A stretch of DNA of 39,488 nucleotides, taken from positions 1 through 39,488 of the forward strand of contig UQIT01000020.1 in assembly GCA_900541175.1 (NCBI GenBank). The letters are read 5' to 3'. Below, piece after piece: positions 25,701 to 34,595 of the stretch (the stretch's first letter is position 1; every line of letters starts with the position of its first letter). The notes under the pieces are model-generated. The model saw only the letters and a program-made list of their open reading frames with translations, searched no databases and was not told the origin of the DNA. The stretch comes from an uncultured Collinsella sp. (GTDB lineage: Bacteria; Actinomycetota; Coriobacteriia; Coriobacteriales; Coriobacteriaceae). Position numbers and translations under genes: made by a program.

Positions 25701-27152
25701 ATGGCGGACAAGAACGCAGAAGTTGCAGTCGAGGATAACGGCGGTATGAAGAAAACGCTTTCGCTCTGGAACTTCTTCACCATCGGTTTCGGTGCCATCA
25801 TCGGCACCGGTTGGGTTCTGCAGGTCGGCGACTGGATGGTCGTGGGCGGCGGTCCCGTTCCCGCTATGATCGCATTCCTCTTGGGTGCAATCTTCCTCGT
25901 GCCCGTCGGAGCTGTTTTCGGTGAGCTCACGGCCGCTATCCCCATCTCGGGCGGCATCGTCGAGTATGTCGATCGTAGCTTTGGCCGTACGCTGAGCTAC
26001 ATCACCGGATGGCTTTTGGCTCTGGGCAACGGCATCCTGTGCCCGTGGGAGGCCATCGCCATTTCGACCCTAGTGTCCGAGATGTTCGGCAGCCTGCCCG
26101 GCCTTGAGTGGCTGCGCGCCGTCAAGCTCTACACCATCCTGGGCGCCGACGTTTACCTGTTCCCGACGCTGATCGCGCTCGGCTTCGCAGCCTACGTCAT
26201 CTTCCTCAACTTCCGCGGTGCCAGCTCGGCCGCCAAGCTCCAGGCCTTCCTGACCAAGGCTCTGCTCTGCGGCATGCTGCTCGCCATGGGCGTCTCGCTG
26301 TTCACCGGCTCGCCGGACAATGCCATGCCCGTGTTCTCCCAGGTCACCGGCGCTGGCGGCGGCAAGGCCGCTACCGAGGGCGCCAGCCTGTTCGCCGGCA
26401 TCGTGTCGGTCCTGGTTCTGACCCCGTTCTTCTACGCCGGTTTCGACACCATTCCTCAGCAGGCTGAGGAAGCAGCCGAGGGCCTCAACTGGAACAAGTT
26501 CGGCAAGATTATCTCCCTGGCCCTGCTGGCCGCCGGCGGCTTCTACATGGTCTGCATCTACTCGTTCGGCACCATCCTCGACTGGCATGAGTTTGTTAAG
26601 AGCCCGGTTCCCGCGCTCGCCTGCCTCAAGGGCATCAACATGCTCCTGTACCTGGCCATGCTCGTCATCGCCACGCTTGGACCCATGGGCCCGATGAACT
26701 CCTTCTACGGCGCCACGAGCCGCATCATGCTCGCCATGGGCCGCAAGGGCCAGCTGCCCGAGCAGTTCGCCGAGGTCGATCCCAAGTCCGGCGCTCCCAA
26801 GCTCGCCTGCGTTGTTCTGAGCGTCATCACCGTCGTCGGTCCGTTCCTGGGCAAGAACATGCTCATCCCTCTGACCAACGTGTCGGCTCTCGCCTTCATC
26901 TTCTCCTGCGGCATGGTCGCCCTCGCTTGCCTGCGCATGCGCTTCACCGAGCCCGACCTGCCTCGTCCCTACGAGGTGCCCGGCGGCAAGTTTGGCATCG
27001 GCCTCGCTATCGCTGCCTGCGCCATCATCATCGGCCTGCTCGTGATTCCGTTCTCTCCCGCCTCCCTCAACATGGTGGAGTGGAGCATCGTGATCGGCTG
27101 GCTGGCCGTCGGCCTGGCTCTCATGGCCTTCACCAATTCCCGCAAAAAGTAA
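25701..27152 (+). CDS. APC family amino acid/amine permease
   Basis: A 483-residue transporter with about twelve helices. The start MADKNAEVAVEDNGG follows AAAGGAGGGG. The first helix region has LSLWNFFTIGFGAIIGTGWVL, cut: FGAIIGTGW, the substrate-binding GxG bend of APC proteins; PISGGIVEYVDRSFG and PFFYAGFDTIPQQAEEA are family motifs. The substrate is not evident from sequence. The next gene is a metal-dependent amidohydrolase 131 bp downstream, so it probably imports that enzyme's substrate. A hairpin without U-tract (GGTGCGCGG/CCGCGCACC, 27173-27201) lies between them. Confidence 0.9.
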   Translation: MADKNAEVAVEDNGGMKKTLSLWNFFTIGFGAIIGTGWVLQVGDWMVVGGGPVPAMIAFLLGAIFLVPVGAVFGELTAAIPISGGIVEYVDRSFGRTLSYITGWLLALGNGILCPWEAIAISTLVSEMFGSLPGLEWLRAVKLYTILGADVYLFPTLIALGFAAYVIFLNFRGASSAAKLQAFLTKALLCGMLLAMGVSLFTGSPDNAMPVFSQVTGAGGGKAATEGASLFAGIVSVLVLTPFFYAGFDTIPQQAEEAAEGLNWNKFGKIISLALLAAGGFYMVCIYSFGTILDWHEFVKSPVPALACLKGINMLLYLAMLVIATLGPMGPMNSFYGATSRIMLAMGRKGQLPEQFAEVDPKSGAPKLACVVLSVITVVGPFLGKNMLIPLTNVSALAFIFSCGMVALACLRMRFTEPDLPRPYEVPGGKFGIGLAIAACAIIIGLLVIPFSPASLNMVEWSIVIGWLAVGLALMAFTNSRKK

Positions 27153-27283
27153 CGCCGAGCCGGGGCGGATCAGGTGCGCGGGACCCTCTCTTCCGCGCAC
27201 CGAACCCGGCACCACTTGGGTAGCTTTGTGAGGCCTTAACCCAACGCGGCCTCGCCCACTATATGGATCCATAAGGAGGAACC

Positions 27284-28561
27284 ATGTCCACTAAGTATGC
27301 AATCGTTGGCGGCAAGCTCATCGACGGTACCGGTGCCGAGCCGGTCGAGAACTCCCTGGTTCTCGTCGACGACAACGGCAAGATCGAGTACGCCGGCGCC
27401 ATGCAGGACCTTCCCGAGGGCGTTGAGGTCATCGACGCCGCCGGCAAGACCGTCCTTCCCGGCCTGATCGACACCCACCTGCACTTCTCGGGCAACTTGA
27501 CCGACGATGACACCGACTGGGTCATGCAGCCGCTCCTCGAGAAGCAGGCCGTCGCCGTCAAGCAGGCCTACGACTGCCTCACCCACGGCCTCACCACCGT
27601 CTGCGAGATCGGCCGCTTTGGTATCCAGATCCGTGACTGCATCGACAAGGGCGTCTTCAAGGGCCCGCGCGTTCTGGCCACCGGCCTTGGCTTCTGCCGC
27701 GTTGCCGGCCACGGCGACTCCCACCACTGCAGCCAGGAGCTCAACAAGGAATCGCACCCCTGGGGCGATCAGGTCGACGGTCCTTGGGATCTGCGCAAGG
27801 CCGTCCGTCGTCGCCTGCGTGAGAACCCCGATGCCATCAAGATCTGGGCTACCGGTGGCGGCATCTGGCGCTGGGACTCCGGCCGCGACCAGCACTACTG
27901 CTCCGAGGAGATTCAGGCCGTGGTCGAAGAGGCCAAGATGGTCGGCATCCCTGTGTGGAGCCACTGCTACAACAACCACGCCGCTGCCTACGATTCCGTC
28001 CGCTTTGGCTGCGAGCAGCTGATTCACGGCTTCGATATCGATGAGCGTACCATGGACCTCATGGCCGAGCAGGGCACCTTCTTCACCCCGACGATCGCCT
28101 TCCTGCCCACCTGGTACGCCACCTATCCGCCCGTCTACGTCCCCGAGCTGCACGACAAGTACGAGGGCACCCTGGTCGAGAAGGAGCTGCAGCGCAACTA
28201 TGACTGCCTGCGCGAGGCCAAGAAGCGCGGCGTCGTCATGACGATCGGCTCCGACTCCTTCTCCTTCGTCACCCCGTACGGCACCTGCTCCATCGAGGAG
28301 ATGTACGAGTTCGTCGACAAGATCGGCTTCACTCCGGTCGAGACCATCACCTGTGCCACCCTCAACGGTGCCAAGATGTGCCACATCGAGGACGAGACCG
28401 GTTCCATCGAGGCCGGCAAGTGCGCCGACCTGCTGGTCGTCAACGGTGACGTCGCCGCCGACATCCACGTGCTCAACACCGACAACATGGACGTCATCAT
28501 GAAGGACGGCTGGATTGTCGAGGGCGGCACCTTCGGCGAGGCAAACAAGTACAGCGCCTAA
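27284..28561 (+). CDS. metal-dependent amidohydrolase
   Basis: A 425-residue amidohydrolase-superfamily enzyme, subgroup close to imidazolonepropionase and Xaa-Pro dipeptidase-like proteins. Metal ligands are His65 and His67 in IDTHLHF, a probably carboxylated Lys186 in DAIKIWATGG, His227 in VWSHCYNN, His248 in LIHGF and Asp324 in TIGSDSF. A small beta-domain is formed by both ends (KLIDGTGAEP and GKCADLLVVNGD). The exact substrate, a cyclic amide or a dipeptide, cannot be told from sequence. AAGGAGGAA lies before the ATG. It follows the APC permease and precedes a LytS/LytTR pair. Confidence 0.88.
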   Translation: MSTKYAIVGGKLIDGTGAEPVENSLVLVDDNGKIEYAGAMQDLPEGVEVIDAAGKTVLPGLIDTHLHFSGNLTDDDTDWVMQPLLEKQAVAVKQAYDCLTHGLTTVCEIGRFGIQIRDCIDKGVFKGPRVLATGLGFCRVAGHGDSHHCSQELNKESHPWGDQVDGPWDLRKAVRRRLRENPDAIKIWATGGGIWRWDSGRDQHYCSEEIQAVVEEAKMVGIPVWSHCYNNHAAAYDSVRFGCEQLIHGFDIDERTMDLMAEQGTFFTPTIAFLPTWYATYPPVYVPELHDKYEGTLVEKELQRNYDCLREAKKRGVVMTIGSDSFSFVTPYGTCSIEEMYEFVDKIGFTPVETITCATLNGAKMCHIEDETGSIEAGKCADLLVVNGDVAADIHVLNTDNMDVIMKDGWIVEGGTFGEANKYSA

Positions 28562-28612
28562 GCTACCGTTCATCGATGGCTTGATGTAAAACACAGTATT
28601 TGATTGCATAAT

Positions 28613-28648
28613 GCAATAAAGAGGGTCGCTTGCGGCCCTCTTTATTGC
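28613..28648 (+). terminator. terminator after the amidohydrolase gene
   Basis: GCAATAAAGAGGG (28613-28625) pairs perfectly with CCCTCTTTATTGC (28636-28648). The T-rich right arm serves as U-tract. It overlaps a palindrome TTGCATAATGCAA (28604-28616) and lies 32 bp before the sensor kinase start, so it may also act in that gene's leader. Confidence 0.8.
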
Positions 28649-28679
28649 TATGGGGTGCGTCAGTAAGAAGGAGATGACG

Positions 28680-30065
28680 GTGGATCTCAATAGGCTGATT
28701 CTGGGCAAGAGCTACAACTCTACCAAGGTCTTTCGTACCGCTCAGCATGTGGTTCAAGCCATCTTGCTCGGTATCGTCGTTCCGCTGCTTATCCTGCTGC
28801 TCATCTGGGATCTAACCGATAATCCCAATCCCGTTCCGGCCGTTGTCGTCATTGCCGGCTTGGTCATGCTGTGCTTCTTCTTCTCGTACGTCTTTGTCGT
28901 TCCCGACGACCTCACATCGAGCGCAACCGACCGCACGCTCGCCATCGCTTCAAAAATATTCGCCTACACGTCGCGCGGCCTTACGCCCGAAGCTGCCCTG
29001 GGCGCCTCTAAGATCATCCTGTCCGAAACTATCGCCTCTGCCATCTGCTTTACCGACGGCAAGCAGGTGTTGGCAAGCTGGGGCGAGGACTCGGCAAAAT
29101 GCCCCGCGGGCACCCCGGTGGTGCTGCGGACTACGCTCAACGTGATCAACAGCGGTGAACAAAGCGTGTTCTCGCGCGATGCCTCGACCGAGACGGGTGG
29201 CTACTTTCCGCGTTTGCGCGCCGGTATTGTCGCACCGCTTACCGTGCGCGGGCATTGCGTGGGCACGCTCGAGCTGTATTATCCCCGTCTGAGCAGCATC
29301 GATATGCGCCAGACGGCGCTTGCCTCGGGTTTTGCCGACCTCATTTCCACGCAGCTTGCGAGCTTTGAGCTCGAGCGCCAGGACGAGCTTACGGCCCGCG
29401 TGGAGCTGCGCGCCTTGCAATCGCAGGTCGATCCTCATTTTCTGTTTAACACCATCAGCACCATCGTGTCGCTCGTACGTACCGAGCCGGACAAGGCCAG
29501 GTCGCTGCTGATCGACTTCTCCAACTACTATCGTCAGACGCTTTCTGATTCCGATACGCTCACCACGCTCGAGCACGAGGTGGAACAGGGTACTCGCTAT
29601 ATCAATCTTATGCAGGCTCGTTATGGCGACGGCCGTCTGCGCGTCTCGGTCGATATCGACTTTGAGGTGCGCGATTGCATGGTGCCGCCGTTTATCTTGC
29701 AGCCGTTGCTCGAAAACTGCATCAAGCACGCGCAGCGCGAGACCGAGCCGCTTTCTATTCATGTTAGGGCTTTCGAGACCGATGACGGTTTGGAGATCAT
29801 TGTCGAGGACGATGGCATCGGTATGAGCGAAGAGGTCTGCGCGCATCTGTTTGAGCAACATCGTCGAGAGGAGCCCGAGAGCATTACCGCCGACGGCTCC
29901 GTCAAGCGAGGTTGCGGCCTGGCGCTCTTCAACGTGCTTCAGCGTATCCATTTCTTTTACGGAGAAGATTCCGGCATGCGCGTGAAGTCCCAGGAGGGCG
30001 TGGGAACGCAGGTCATCGTCGAGCTGAACGGCGAGCCGCATGAGCCCGCGCCGTTGACGGCGTAG
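28680..30065 (+). CDS. LytS-like sensor histidine kinase (pair 1)
   Basis: Start chosen at GTG 28680 because AGGAG lies 6 bp upstream; ATG at 28674 overlaps that site and ATG at 28650 lies at the terminator. About 461 residues. Two close transmembrane helices (about 28-47 and 54-75) precede a GAF-like domain (about 85-235) with GTLELYYPRLSSIDMRQ, then the LytS-type kinase: phospho-acceptor His in SQVDPHFLFNTIS, N-box LLENCIKHA, and G-boxes VEDDGIGMSE and GCGLALFNV. It lacks the 5TM-LYT sensor of classic LytS. The response regulator follows after 38 bp. The kinase at 34592 has the same layout. Confidence 0.88.
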   Translation: MDLNRLILGKSYNSTKVFRTAQHVVQAILLGIVVPLLILLLIWDLTDNPNPVPAVVVIAGLVMLCFFFSYVFVVPDDLTSSATDRTLAIASKIFAYTSRGLTPEAALGASKIILSETIASAICFTDGKQVLASWGEDSAKCPAGTPVVLRTTLNVINSGEQSVFSRDASTETGGYFPRLRAGIVAPLTVRGHCVGTLELYYPRLSSIDMRQTALASGFADLISTQLASFELERQDELTARVELRALQSQVDPHFLFNTISTIVSLVRTEPDKARSLLIDFSNYYRQTLSDSDTLTTLEHEVEQGTRYINLMQARYGDGRLRVSVDIDFEVRDCMVPPFILQPLLENCIKHAQRETEPLSIHVRAFETDDGLEIIVEDDGIGMSEEVCAHLFEQHRREEPESITADGSVKRGCGLALFNVLQRIHFFYGEDSGMRVKSQEGVGTQVIVELNGEPHEPAPLTA

Positions 30066-30103
30066 CACGCGGTTGGATTGAGAGAAAAAGAGGGGAAGCA
30101 CAT

Positions 30104-30838
30104 ATGTCCGAAGGCTGGAACATCTTGGTGGTTGATGACGAACCTCCCATTAGGGCTGAGCTACGCTATCTGTTGGAAAAGGATACGCGTGTGGGCCAGA
30201 TTGCCGAGGCGGGCAATGTCACCGAAGCTGTGGAGTCGATTCTGTCGAACAAGCCCGACGTGCTGTTTTTAGACATTACCATGCCCGGTCGCTCGGGAAT
30301 TGAGCTTGCCGAGACGCTGCAGAACCTAAAGACGCCGCCGGTGGTTGTGTTTGTGACGGCGTTTGCCGAGTTTGCCGCCGATGCGTATAACCTCGATGCG
30401 GTCGACTATGTCGTCAAGCCGGTCGAGGACGCACGCCTGTCAAAGGCACTCGACAAGATCGAGGCAGCCTTGGGTGCCCGTCGTGTTATCCACGCCCCGC
30501 GCCAGCCTTTGCGTCTGACGGTGGACCGCGGGGGCAAAAAGGTGTTCATTCCCGCCGCAGACGTCTGCTACTTTGAGGCACGCGCCGATTTTTGCAACGC
30601 CATCTGCGCCGAGGGAACGTACCTGATCAATGAGTCGATCTCTTCGCTCGAGCGTCGCTTGGACTCCGAGGGCTTTATTCGCGTTCATCGCAGCTACCTG
30701 GTCAATTTGGAAGACGTGCACAATGTTGAGATTGGCTCCACGGGGTTGATGGAGCTCAGGCTCGACCGCGTGAACTCGACGGTACCGGTGTCCCGTCGTC
30801 GTGCCGCCGAGGTCAAGTCGCACCTGGGGCTTGCGTAA
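30104..30838 (+). CDS. LytTR-family response regulator (pair 1)
   Basis: A 244-residue regulator. The receiver domain has the acidic pocket VVDDE (9-13), phospho-acceptor Asp57 in VLFLDITMPG, Thr86 in FVTAF and Lys105 in VVKPVED. The C-terminal LytTR DNA-binding domain (about 138-240) has FEARADFCNA, FIRVHRSYLVNL and VPVSRRRAAEV. GAGGGGAAG lies upstream. It pairs with the LytS-like kinase; a likely target is its own cluster, including the permease and amidohydrolase genes, but no LytTR site was identified. Confidence 0.92.
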   Translation: MSEGWNILVVDDEPPIRAELRYLLEKDTRVGQIAEAGNVTEAVESILSNKPDVLFLDITMPGRSGIELAETLQNLKTPPVVVFVTAFAEFAADAYNLDAVDYVVKPVEDARLSKALDKIEAALGARRVIHAPRQPLRLTVDRGGKKVFIPAADVCYFEARADFCNAICAEGTYLINESISSLERRLDSEGFIRVHRSYLVNLEDVHNVEIGSTGLMELRLDRVNSTVPVSRRRAAEVKSHLGLA

Positions 30839-30890
30839 GAGGCTTGCGTGTCGTCGTTTACCATCGCAGGTTTGGCATGGGCGCGCGGTG

Positions 30891-30898
30891 GGCATAAT
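30891..30898 (+). promoter_or_regulatory. possible promoter -10 for the phospholipase-like gene
   Basis: GGCATAAT preceded by GTG lies 33 bp upstream of the ATG at 30931. TTGGCA at 30872 is a possible -35 with a short 15-bp spacer. Confidence 0.4.
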
Positions 30899-30930
30899 GG
30901 GTGGCATCGAATGAAATCGAAAGGATCATT

Positions 30931-31875
30931 ATGCCCGCGCTTATCACCCATCATCTGTTTGGCGAGGAAAGCATCGACCGTCTTCCGCAGGGCGTCATCA
31001 CGTCCGATGAAGAGCGCATTGCCTTTATCTTGGGCAACCAAGGCCCCGACCCGTTTTTCTTTCACATTCTGACACCGCGTGTTTCCGACTGCACGCTGCT
31101 GGCGCAGGTCATGCATCGGTCGCGCATGTCTCGCCAGTTCGCGTGCCTGCGCGACGGCGTGTCGCATCTGCTGCCGCGCGACGCCAGCTTGGGCCGTGCC
31201 TTTGCGCTGGGCCTGCTGTCTCATTACGTGCTCGACCGCAACGCCCATCCCTTTGTCTATGAGCAGCAGTTTGGCATCGTGGAGTCCGATTCAGAGCTTG
31301 AGAATTCGAGCAGTCAGGTCCATGCCGTGATCGAGAGCGACCTGGATGTACTGATGCTGCAGCTTAAACGCGATGGCGCTACGGTTGACGATTACCCGCC
31401 GGCGGGCGAGATCGTCACCACCGATCGCATCAATCGCGTGGCCGGCGTGCTGATGAGCTATGTTGCCGGACGCGTGTACGGCATTGACATTCCGGCGGGG
31501 GAGTACGGTGCTGCCGTTGCCAATATGCAGCGACTTTACCGCGCGATTGAGCCGGCCGGCTCCGTAAAGACGCGCGCGATCTCGCTGGTTGAGGGCTTGG
31601 TGCACGACTACTCGCTGCTCGACGGCCTTGCCCATCGCGTGACGACGGAGCTGCCCGAGCGCACCGGTAACCTGGGCCATCTGACATGGAAGAATCCCTT
31701 TACCGACGAGGTCTCGAACGAGAGCTTCCCCGAGGTCTTTGATCGCGCGCTGGTCGATTACGAGTGCACGGTCGCACGTTTTATCGAGACCGGTGACATG
31801 GATGCCGTGACCAGTCACGTCAACTACAGCGGTCGCGTGCTCAATGCCGATGAGGAGTTCGACCGCGAGGAATAG
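30931..31875 (+). CDS. zinc-dependent phospholipase C-like protein
   Basis: A 314-residue protein. The start MPALITHHLFGEESID has AAAGGA upstream; a GTG frame start 30 bp earlier is less likely. The pattern THHLFG, then FILGNQGPDPFFFH, then LGLLSHYVLDRNAHPFVYEQ, then SSQVHAVIESDLD, matches the Zn-dependent PLC superfamily of helical metalloproteins, where His and Asp bind zinc. No signal peptide is present, so it acts in the cytoplasm and its true substrate is unknown. It lies 92 bp after the first response regulator. Confidence 0.75.
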   Translation: MPALITHHLFGEESIDRLPQGVITSDEERIAFILGNQGPDPFFFHILTPRVSDCTLLAQVMHRSRMSRQFACLRDGVSHLLPRDASLGRAFALGLLSHYVLDRNAHPFVYEQQFGIVESDSELENSSSQVHAVIESDLDVLMLQLKRDGATVDDYPPAGEIVTTDRINRVAGVLMSYVAGRVYGIDIPAGEYGAAVANMQRLYRAIEPAGSVKTRAISLVEGLVHDYSLLDGLAHRVTTELPERTGNLGHLTWKNPFTDEVSNESFPEVFDRALVDYECTVARFIETGDMDAVTSHVNYSGRVLNADEEFDREE

Positions 31876-31927
31876 GGCCCGTGCGTGCCCCTTTGCCGAA
31901 TCCTTATCGGCGGTTCTGGACAATTGG

Positions 31928-31935
31928 GGTACGAT
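31928..31935 (+). promoter_or_regulatory. possible promoter -10 for the MFS gene
   Basis: GGTACGAT within TTGGGGTACGATG, 42 bp before the MFS ATG. No good -35 box was seen at 17 bp. Confidence 0.4.
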
Positions 31936-31976
31936 GAACTAACTGCATATCGGGCGAATACGAAGGGTCCCTGTCC

Positions 31977-33236
31977 ATGAAATACACCAAGCTCGAGCGT
32001 AACTGGGTTATGTATGATGTGGGCAATTCGGCCCTCGTGCTGCTCAATACCTCGGTGGTGCCCATTTACTTTAACGCTATCAATACCGGCGCTTCCTCGG
32101 CCGACCTGGTGGTCGCCTGGGGCAATGCGCAGACGATCGCCTCGCTGGTCATTGCCATGCTCATGCCCATTCTGGGCGCGCTTGCTGACTACGCCGGCAA
32201 CAAGATCAAGTTCTTCTTGGGCTTCTTCCTCACGGGCCTGGTGCTTTGCCTGGCGCAGGCTATCCCAATGTCCGCCATGGCATTTTTGACCGTGTACGTG
32301 CTGTGCACCATCGGCCTTAACTCTTCTATGACGTTCTACGACGCCATGCTGCCCGACATTACGACCGACGAGCGCATGGACGCCGTGTCCAGCTCGGGCT
32401 ATGCCTGGGGCTATATCGGTTCCACCGTGCCGTTCGTCATCTGCCTGGCGCTCATCATGGGTGGCCCCGCTCTTGGCGTCCCTACCATACTGGCAACGCG
32501 TCTGTCGTTTATCATCACTGGTGCCTGGTGGCTCATCTTTACCCTGCCGCTCATTCGCACCTATAAGCAAAAGTACGGTCGCGAGCGCGGTCCCGAGGAC
32601 ACCATCGGCCACATCGTGGGCGGTGTGTTCTCCGAGGTCGGACACACCATGCGCGAGATCGCCCACAACAAGACCGTGCTGGTCTACATGGTCGCGTTCT
32701 TCTTCTATATCGATGGCGTCCACACGGTCATTTCCATGGCTACCAGCTACGGCTCGGCTTTGGGCATCGATTCGACGCAGCTGGTGCTGGCGCTGCTCGT
32801 TACGCAGTTCGTGGCCTTTCCGTCCGCCATCATCTATGGCAAGCTCGCCGGACGCGTGGGCACGCTCAACATGATCTTGGTGGCGGTCGCCGCCTACATG
32901 GGCATTGTGCTGTTCGCCGCGTTCTTCTTAAAGACCGCCTTTGAATTCTGGGTGCTTGCCATTATGGTCGGCCTGTTCCAGGGCGGCGTGCAGGCGCTCA
33001 GCCGTAGCTACTTTGGCCGCATTATCCCCAAGGAAAAGTCCAACGAGTACTACGGCTTCTTTGACATCTTTGGTCGTTATGCAAGCGTTATGGGCACCTT
33101 CCTGGTGTCGGTCGTCACCTCGCTGACCGGCAACCCGTCGCTGGGCGTCCTTTCCATTGGCGTGCTGCTGGTCGTTGGCTTTATGCTGCTGGTCCGCCTG
33201 TCCCGTATGACTCGGGCGGCAGAGCATGCCGCATAG
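31977..33236 (+). CDS. MFS transporter, UMF1 type
   Basis: A 419-residue protein with about twelve helices. MKYTKLERNWVMYDVGNSAL at the start is the UMF1/Atg22-like signature (helix 1 with YDVGNSA), and PILGALADYAGNK and ALSRSYFGRIIPKEKSNEYYG, cut: RIIPKEKSNEYYGF, are typical of this MFS branch. The substrate is unknown; family members are thought to export amino acids or lipids. GAAGGG lies 9 bp ahead of the ATG. No terminator is obvious until the hairpin before the next gene. Confidence 0.88.
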   Translation: MKYTKLERNWVMYDVGNSALVLLNTSVVPIYFNAINTGASSADLVVAWGNAQTIASLVIAMLMPILGALADYAGNKIKFFLGFFLTGLVLCLAQAIPMSAMAFLTVYVLCTIGLNSSMTFYDAMLPDITTDERMDAVSSSGYAWGYIGSTVPFVICLALIMGGPALGVPTILATRLSFIITGAWWLIFTLPLIRTYKQKYGRERGPEDTIGHIVGGVFSEVGHTMREIAHNKTVLVYMVAFFFYIDGVHTVISMATSYGSALGIDSTQLVLALLVTQFVAFPSAIIYGKLAGRVGTLNMILVAVAAYMGIVLFAAFFLKTAFEFWVLAIMVGLFQGGVQALSRSYFGRIIPKEKSNEYYGFFDIFGRYASVMGTFLVSVVTSLTGNPSLGVLSIGVLLVVGFMLLVRLSRMTRAAEHAA

Positions 33237-33326
33237 GAGCGAGCGGCTATTGTGCCTGTCCACGGTACTCTTTTGGGGTTATCCGCAATAAACATTGCGA
33301 CTTGCGAGCAATGATTTGCCCAAGTG

Positions 33327-33334
33327 GGTATGAT
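33327..33334 (+). promoter_or_regulatory. promoter -10 for the glycosyltransferase gene
   Basis: GGTATGAT (hexamer TATGAT at 33329-33334) preceded by GTG. TTGCGA at 33302-33307 is a possible but distant -35 (21 bp). Confidence 0.45.
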
Positions 33335-33350
33335 GGAATCAGCTAGGTCG

Positions 33351-33386
33351 CGGGGCGTCGCCTGTGTTTGGCGGCGTCCCGTTTTT
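33351..33386 (+). terminator. promoter-proximal hairpin with U-tract before the glycosyltransferase
   Basis: CGGGGCGTCGCC (33351-33362) pairs with GGCGGCGTCCCG (33370-33381), with G-U pairs, followed by TTTTT. It starts only 16 bp after the -10 box and ends 21 bp before the ATG, the same layout as at 5588. It could be the MFS terminator or a leader attenuator. Confidence 0.6.
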
Positions 33387-33407
33387 GTGTTGCAGGGAGG
33401 GTAAGGC

Positions 33408-34595
33408 ATGAACGCCACAGTCGTGATTCCAACGTATTGGGCGGGCGATGACGCTTGCGCAAACGCCCCTGGCACCTATGACCATTCGACGCGACTCAAC
33501 GCCGACAATCCCGAACTCGACCGCTGTCTGGCCTCGCTTGAGCAGGTACGTGACATCCCGCGCATCATCCTTTTGGTGGTCTGTCCCGTTTCTGCCACAG
33601 CCGATGTGTCGCTGCGCGTGCGCGAGATTGTCGACGCGCATCCCACGCTCAAGGTCACCGTTGTCACCAACACCCAGGCCTCGCGCATCGCAGACCGGGT
33701 TGCTCAGATCGCGCCCAAGGGTTCGGGCGAGTGCGTGAGCCTGCGAGGCTACGGTGCCATCCGCAATATGGGGCTAGCCTGCGCCGCTGTGCTGGGGCAT
33801 GACGCGGTTATCTTCTTGGATGACGATGAGACTGTCATCGACGCCGACTTTATGAAGCGCGCGACCTATGCGTTGGGGCAGCAGACGCGTCAGGGCTTGC
33901 CGATCTTGGTCAAGAGCGGCTATTTCTACGATCGCGACGGCTCGCCGCTGGCTCCCACGGACAAGGCGGGCATCTGCCATCGTTGGTGGACCAAGCGCAT
34001 CGAGTTCAACCGTTGGATGAAAAAGGCGCTTTCGGGCACCCGCATCTCGCGCTCCAACTACGTGTGCGGCGGCCTGATGGCCCTGCACGCCCGCGCCTTT
34101 ACGCGTGTGGCCTTTGACCCGTTTATCACCCGCGGCGAGGACTTGGATTACCTCTTTAACATGCGCATGTTTGGCTACGACGTGTGGTTCGATAACGAGT
34201 GGACCGTGCGCCATCTGCCTCCGGAGTCCGAAAAGCGCTCACCGCGCTTTATGCAGGATGTATACCGTTGGTACTACGAACGGGCCAAGTTGACATTCGC
34301 CGCGCATCAAAAGGAGCTCATTCCCGTTACGGCGGCATCGCTCATGCCCTACCCGGGCCCGTGGATTTCGCGCGAGCTCGACGACCGCGTGCGCAAGACC
34401 GCTATGGTCCGCAGCGTGTTTACCCGCGAGCATGAGGGCTACCTGCGCATCTGGCGCCATGGTATCGACGAGGCAAAGGCCTATGCGCGCCAAAACGCTG
34501 CAAGCTACCTGCGTTTCCAGAGCTTTTGGCCCAAGATCATGGACGGGCTTTGGCGTGACGCACAACTGATCAGTATCCTGGAGGGGGCCGAATGA
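33408..34595 (+). CDS. glycosyltransferase family 2-like protein
   Basis: A 395-residue protein with a GT-A fold. It starts MNATVVIPTYWAG (the nucleotide-sugar binding strand), has the metal-binding FLDDDETV, then GGLMALHARAF and the catalytic-base-type TRGEDLDYLFNMRMFG. No transmembrane helix is evident. Donor and acceptor sugars are unknown. GGGAGGG lies before the ATG. Its stop codon overlaps the start of the sensor kinase gene (ATGA), so it is coupled to signalling pair 2. Confidence 0.82.
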   Translation: MNATVVIPTYWAGDDACANAPGTYDHSTRLNADNPELDRCLASLEQVRDIPRIILLVVCPVSATADVSLRVREIVDAHPTLKVTVVTNTQASRIADRVAQIAPKGSGECVSLRGYGAIRNMGLACAAVLGHDAVIFLDDDETVIDADFMKRATYALGQQTRQGLPILVKSGYFYDRDGSPLAPTDKAGICHRWWTKRIEFNRWMKKALSGTRISRSNYVCGGLMALHARAFTRVAFDPFITRGEDLDYLFNMRMFGYDVWFDNEWTVRHLPPESEKRSPRFMQDVYRWYYERAKLTFAAHQKELIPVTAASLMPYPGPWISRELDDRVRKTAMVRSVFTREHEGYLRIWRHGIDEAKAYARQNAASYLRFQSFWPKIMDGLWRDAQLISILEGAE

